6,414 bases of DNA from Methanosarcina sp. (lineage in GTDB: Archaea > Halobacteriota > Methanosarcinia > Methanosarcinales > Methanosarcinaceae). Made by a program: the position numbers and the translations under genes. Below the pieces are notes generated by a model. The model had not been told where the DNA came from. It saw only the letters and a program-made list of their open reading frames with translations, and searched no databases. The stretch's first letter is position 1, and every line of letters begins with the position of its first letter. Where the stretch lies: assembly GCA_013331265.1 (NCBI GenBank), contig DUGS01000044.1, positions 1,279-7,692 on the forward strand, read 5' to 3'. Below, piece by piece: positions 4,615-6,414 of this stretch.

Positions 4615-6153
4615 AAATATCTGGTTCCAGTAAGCCACATACCCTGGCATTACCCCTGACCTTGATGCTTCTGCAGTGTTTCCGTATCTCCCTATATTTA
4701 TCCTCTTTCCGTTATCTTCAGGTTCATTTGAGTAATCGGAGGACGGATATCCTGCATCAATGCAGGGAGAGCTTTGAATATCTTTAACCCATATTTTCCC
4801 GTTCCATCTGCCGCCTGTTGATCTCAGGTGGTAATCTTTTTCTTTCTGATTTGCAAAAAGAGGATTTGCATAAATATCGCTTGTTGAGGTTGCGTTTTTA
4901 TAATCTCCTGCCGCATTGTTGTAAAAGCAGTTATTTTCCAGTACAAAGCTATGGGTTTCAGGCAGGTAATTGATGACACCATATCCTGTCCCACTCGAAT
5001 GGCTCTTACGCTGTTCCGTATTTGTAATGATATTATTGCGGACAATCGTTGTATACCCGGCATCTTTAGGTGAGAGGTCCGTAGAGTAGCCTGTCGGGTA
5101 CATCAGGGCGATAGCAGTATGATATGTATCGTCAAACATGTTATTCTCTATCAGGGTATTATAAAACCCGCTGGTCACAATACCGCCTACCCAATTAATA
5201 CTTGGGTTTGTGCCTGTGCTGTAAAATATATTGTGGTGAATATGGACGTTCTGCGCTTCTTCCATAGGGTAAGAATTGCCATATCCCACAAGCCAGATAC
5301 CGGGTCCGTAAGTATTGTGGATGGTATTATTATATACTTCTATATCATCCATAACAGCAGATGATTTCTGGATTTGAATCCCGGGTCCGCCTGCGCTCCA
5401 GTGATAAAAGGAATCAATAGTATTGTCATGGAATTTTACATGATTAGAGTCCCATACTCTAAGCCCGCTATTAGTCCTGCAGGTTATCGTATTATTCCAG
5501 GCCTCAAGATATTGAGACTGGATCCCGTAAAAGCCATCATGACCTAGCTTATATATTTTGTTATTATAATACTGAACATTGGAACTATTTTCGACTTTCA
5601 ATCCGTCTCCATGACTGTCGTGCATGTACATATCATGGACCTGAATGTTTGTTGAATTTGTGAAATATATCAGGTTATAGTATCCTTCACCTCTCTTTTT
5701 TTCTGTATTTTCGTCATGGTTTCCGTCTATCTCAAAGCCTTTTATGATAATATTACGGTTTCCTGAGCTGTCCGTTTGTGTAATAAGAGGTTTGTTAGGT
5801 GGCCAGTCTGCTTTGTTTTTAAGTTTTATTACAGCTGCCGGGTCCCCTTGCAGGACGACATCGCTTCCGACAAAAATGCTGTCCGAGATTACGTATGTAT
5901 TGGGGCCTTTCAAATGAACGGTTGTAAACTCCGGGTTTTCTGCTACGTATGCAAGGGCTTTATTAATCTCTATCTGGTCATTGGTTCCATCGCAGTTGAA
6001 ATCTCCGCTACCGTCTCCAGATACATAAATCGTCTTTTCTTGTGATATAGTAAGGGCGATTGTTGCCATTACAATCAGAAACATAAAGACCGCAATGTAA
6101 ACTCCCTTTTTTTTCTTGTTTTTACATCTGTTTATCAGATCTTTCCCGTTCAT
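4543..6153 (-). CDS. Secreted disaggregatase-related beta-helix protein without DNRLRE domain
   Basis: The 536-residue protein starts at ATG 6153 behind an AGGG site seven bases upstream. It has KKKKG (13-17) and a hydrophobic segment to about residue 36, a signal peptide or membrane anchor; the cleavage site (near TIS-QE) is less clear than in its paralog. The right-handed beta-helix starts at DGSGDFNCDGTND (47-59) and is about 70% identical to the 698-aa protein over the first 145 mature residues. MHDSHGDG (177-184), GHD (204-206) and TCRTNSGLR (224-232) are conserved. Unlike its neighbour it keeps a typical C-terminal cap: DYHLRSTGGRWNGKIWV, then SPCIDAGYPSSDYSNEPE and RINIGRYGNTAEAS. The protein ends in a strongly hydrophobic, basic tail (about 517-536, WKIFRMLLRIFFLFFFK) and lacks the DNRLRE domain. 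The tail could be a membrane anchor or the product of 3' truncation. A role in polysaccharide matrix cleavage or binding is inferred from the family. Confidence 0.88.
   Translation of the reverse strand: MNGKDLINRCKNKKKKGVYIAVFMFLIVMATIALTISQEKTIYVSGDGSGDFNCDGTNDQIEINKALAYVAENPEFTTVHLKGPNTYVISDSIFVGSDVVLQGDPAAVIKLKNKADWPPNKPLITQTDSSGNRNIIIKGFEIDGNHDENTEKKRGEGYYNLIYFTNSTNIQVHDMYMHDSHGDGLKVENSSNVQYYNNKIYKLGHDGFYGIQSQYLEAWNNTITCRTNSGLRVWDSNHVKFHDNTIDSFYHWSAGGPGIQIQKSSAVMDDIEVYNNTIHNTYGPGIWLVGYGNSYPMEEAQNVHIHHNIFYSTGTNPSINWVGGIVTSGFYNTLIENNMFDDTYHTAIALMYPTGYSTDLSPKDAGYTTIVRNNIITNTEQRKSHSSGTGYGVINYLPETHSFVLENNCFYNNAAGDYKNATSTSDIYANPLFANQKEKDYHLRSTGGRWNGKIWVKDIQSSPCIDAGYPSSDYSNEPEDNGKRINIGRYGNTAEASRSGVMPGYVAYWNQIFSPEWKIFRMLLRIFFLFFFKIQI
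5879..6015 (-). repeat. Near-identical paralog segment, copy 2 (partner 3927-4063)
   Basis: Partner of the segment in the neighbouring gene, in the same orientation about 1.95 kb away. It could serve as a substrate for unequal crossing-over, which would delete the intervening DNA and fuse the two genes in frame. Confidence 0.85.
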
Positions 6154-6414
6154 TTTTTATCCCTATATCCTGAGATATAAACCCTCCAATCTCGAAAAAA
6201 GTTTATTGCTGGAGGGAAGGTACTGTCACTGGAGTTTTCAAAAAGACTGGTGTTTTCAGCGATCTCACAGGTTTAATCTTTACAACAATTAAAATAATTC
6301 GTTCAACGCTTCTGTTTTTTTCTTGAATATATCTAAGATATTACCTAAAGATAATATCATTGATTGCGGTAGTGTACAAATAGCTTATGTGAATAAAGTT
6401 ATTCAGATTGTAAC
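6154..6414 (-). promoter_or_regulatory. Upstream region of the 536-aa gene with hairpin and short repeats
   Basis: No gene was recognised in these 261 bp. On the minus strand an AGGG ribosome binding site (6161-6164) precedes ATG 6153. TTTATAT (6175-6181) lies about 25 nt before the start and matches a box at the same place before the paralog. CCCTCCA (6182-6188) pairs perfectly with TGGAGGG (6210-6216). ACTGGAGTTTTCA (6228-6240) repeats as ACTGGTGTTTTCA (6246-6258), 18 bp apart. A second TATA-like run, ATATATCTAAGATAT (6328-6342), could be the promoter for a long leader. Confidence 0.4.

Overview
The window looks like a chromosomal segment of a Methanosarcina-type methanogenic archaeon. The main evidence is a tandem pair of secreted right-handed beta-helix proteins of the disaggregatase-related group, one ending in a DNRLRE-type domain (here spelled DNRLKE), a combination I associate with Methanosarcina. 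AT-rich intergenic regions with archaeal TATA-like boxes, GGAGG/GGGGG-type ribosome binding sites and moderate coding GC fit this. The species cannot be named from the sequence alone.

Layout. Positions 1-70 (+) are the 3' end of an IS200/IS605-type (IS1341-like) element: the last 17 codons of a TnpB-like protein, overlapped by a small hairpin and the terminal TAGTTCAC, which in such elements is the 3' end of the omega-RNA scaffold. An AT-rich gap (71-404) holds promoter-like A/T boxes and short repeats. At 405-2000 (+) lies a 531-residue membrane glycosyltransferase with two GT2 units, the first apparently degenerate, and two C-terminal membrane segments. It starts at TTG and is followed immediately by a strong hairpin terminator (1999-2036).

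Two paralogous minus-strand genes converge on the glycosyltransferase. The upstream one (6153 to 4543, 536 aa) is a secreted beta-helix protein with a normal C-terminal cap and an odd hydrophobic tail. The downstream one (4204 to 2108, 698 aa) has the same N-terminal beta-helix, a worn-down cap, and an added DNRLRE domain. Their N-terminal coding regions are about 93% identical in DNA over 137 bp, so they are a tandem duplication with either recent exchange or strong constraint at that end. The 338-bp gap between them is rich in repeats: a perfect 17-bp tandem duplication and a three-copy, partly inverted repeat that can fold into alternative hairpins.

Working together (inference): disaggregatase-type proteins act on the polysaccharide matrix (methanochondroitin) that holds Methanosarcina aggregates together, and a polyprenyl-phosphate-type GT2 could help build surface glycans. 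The locus therefore reads as cell-surface polysaccharide synthesis beside matrix binding or cleavage. No classical defence system, CRISPR array, rRNA or tRNA was seen.
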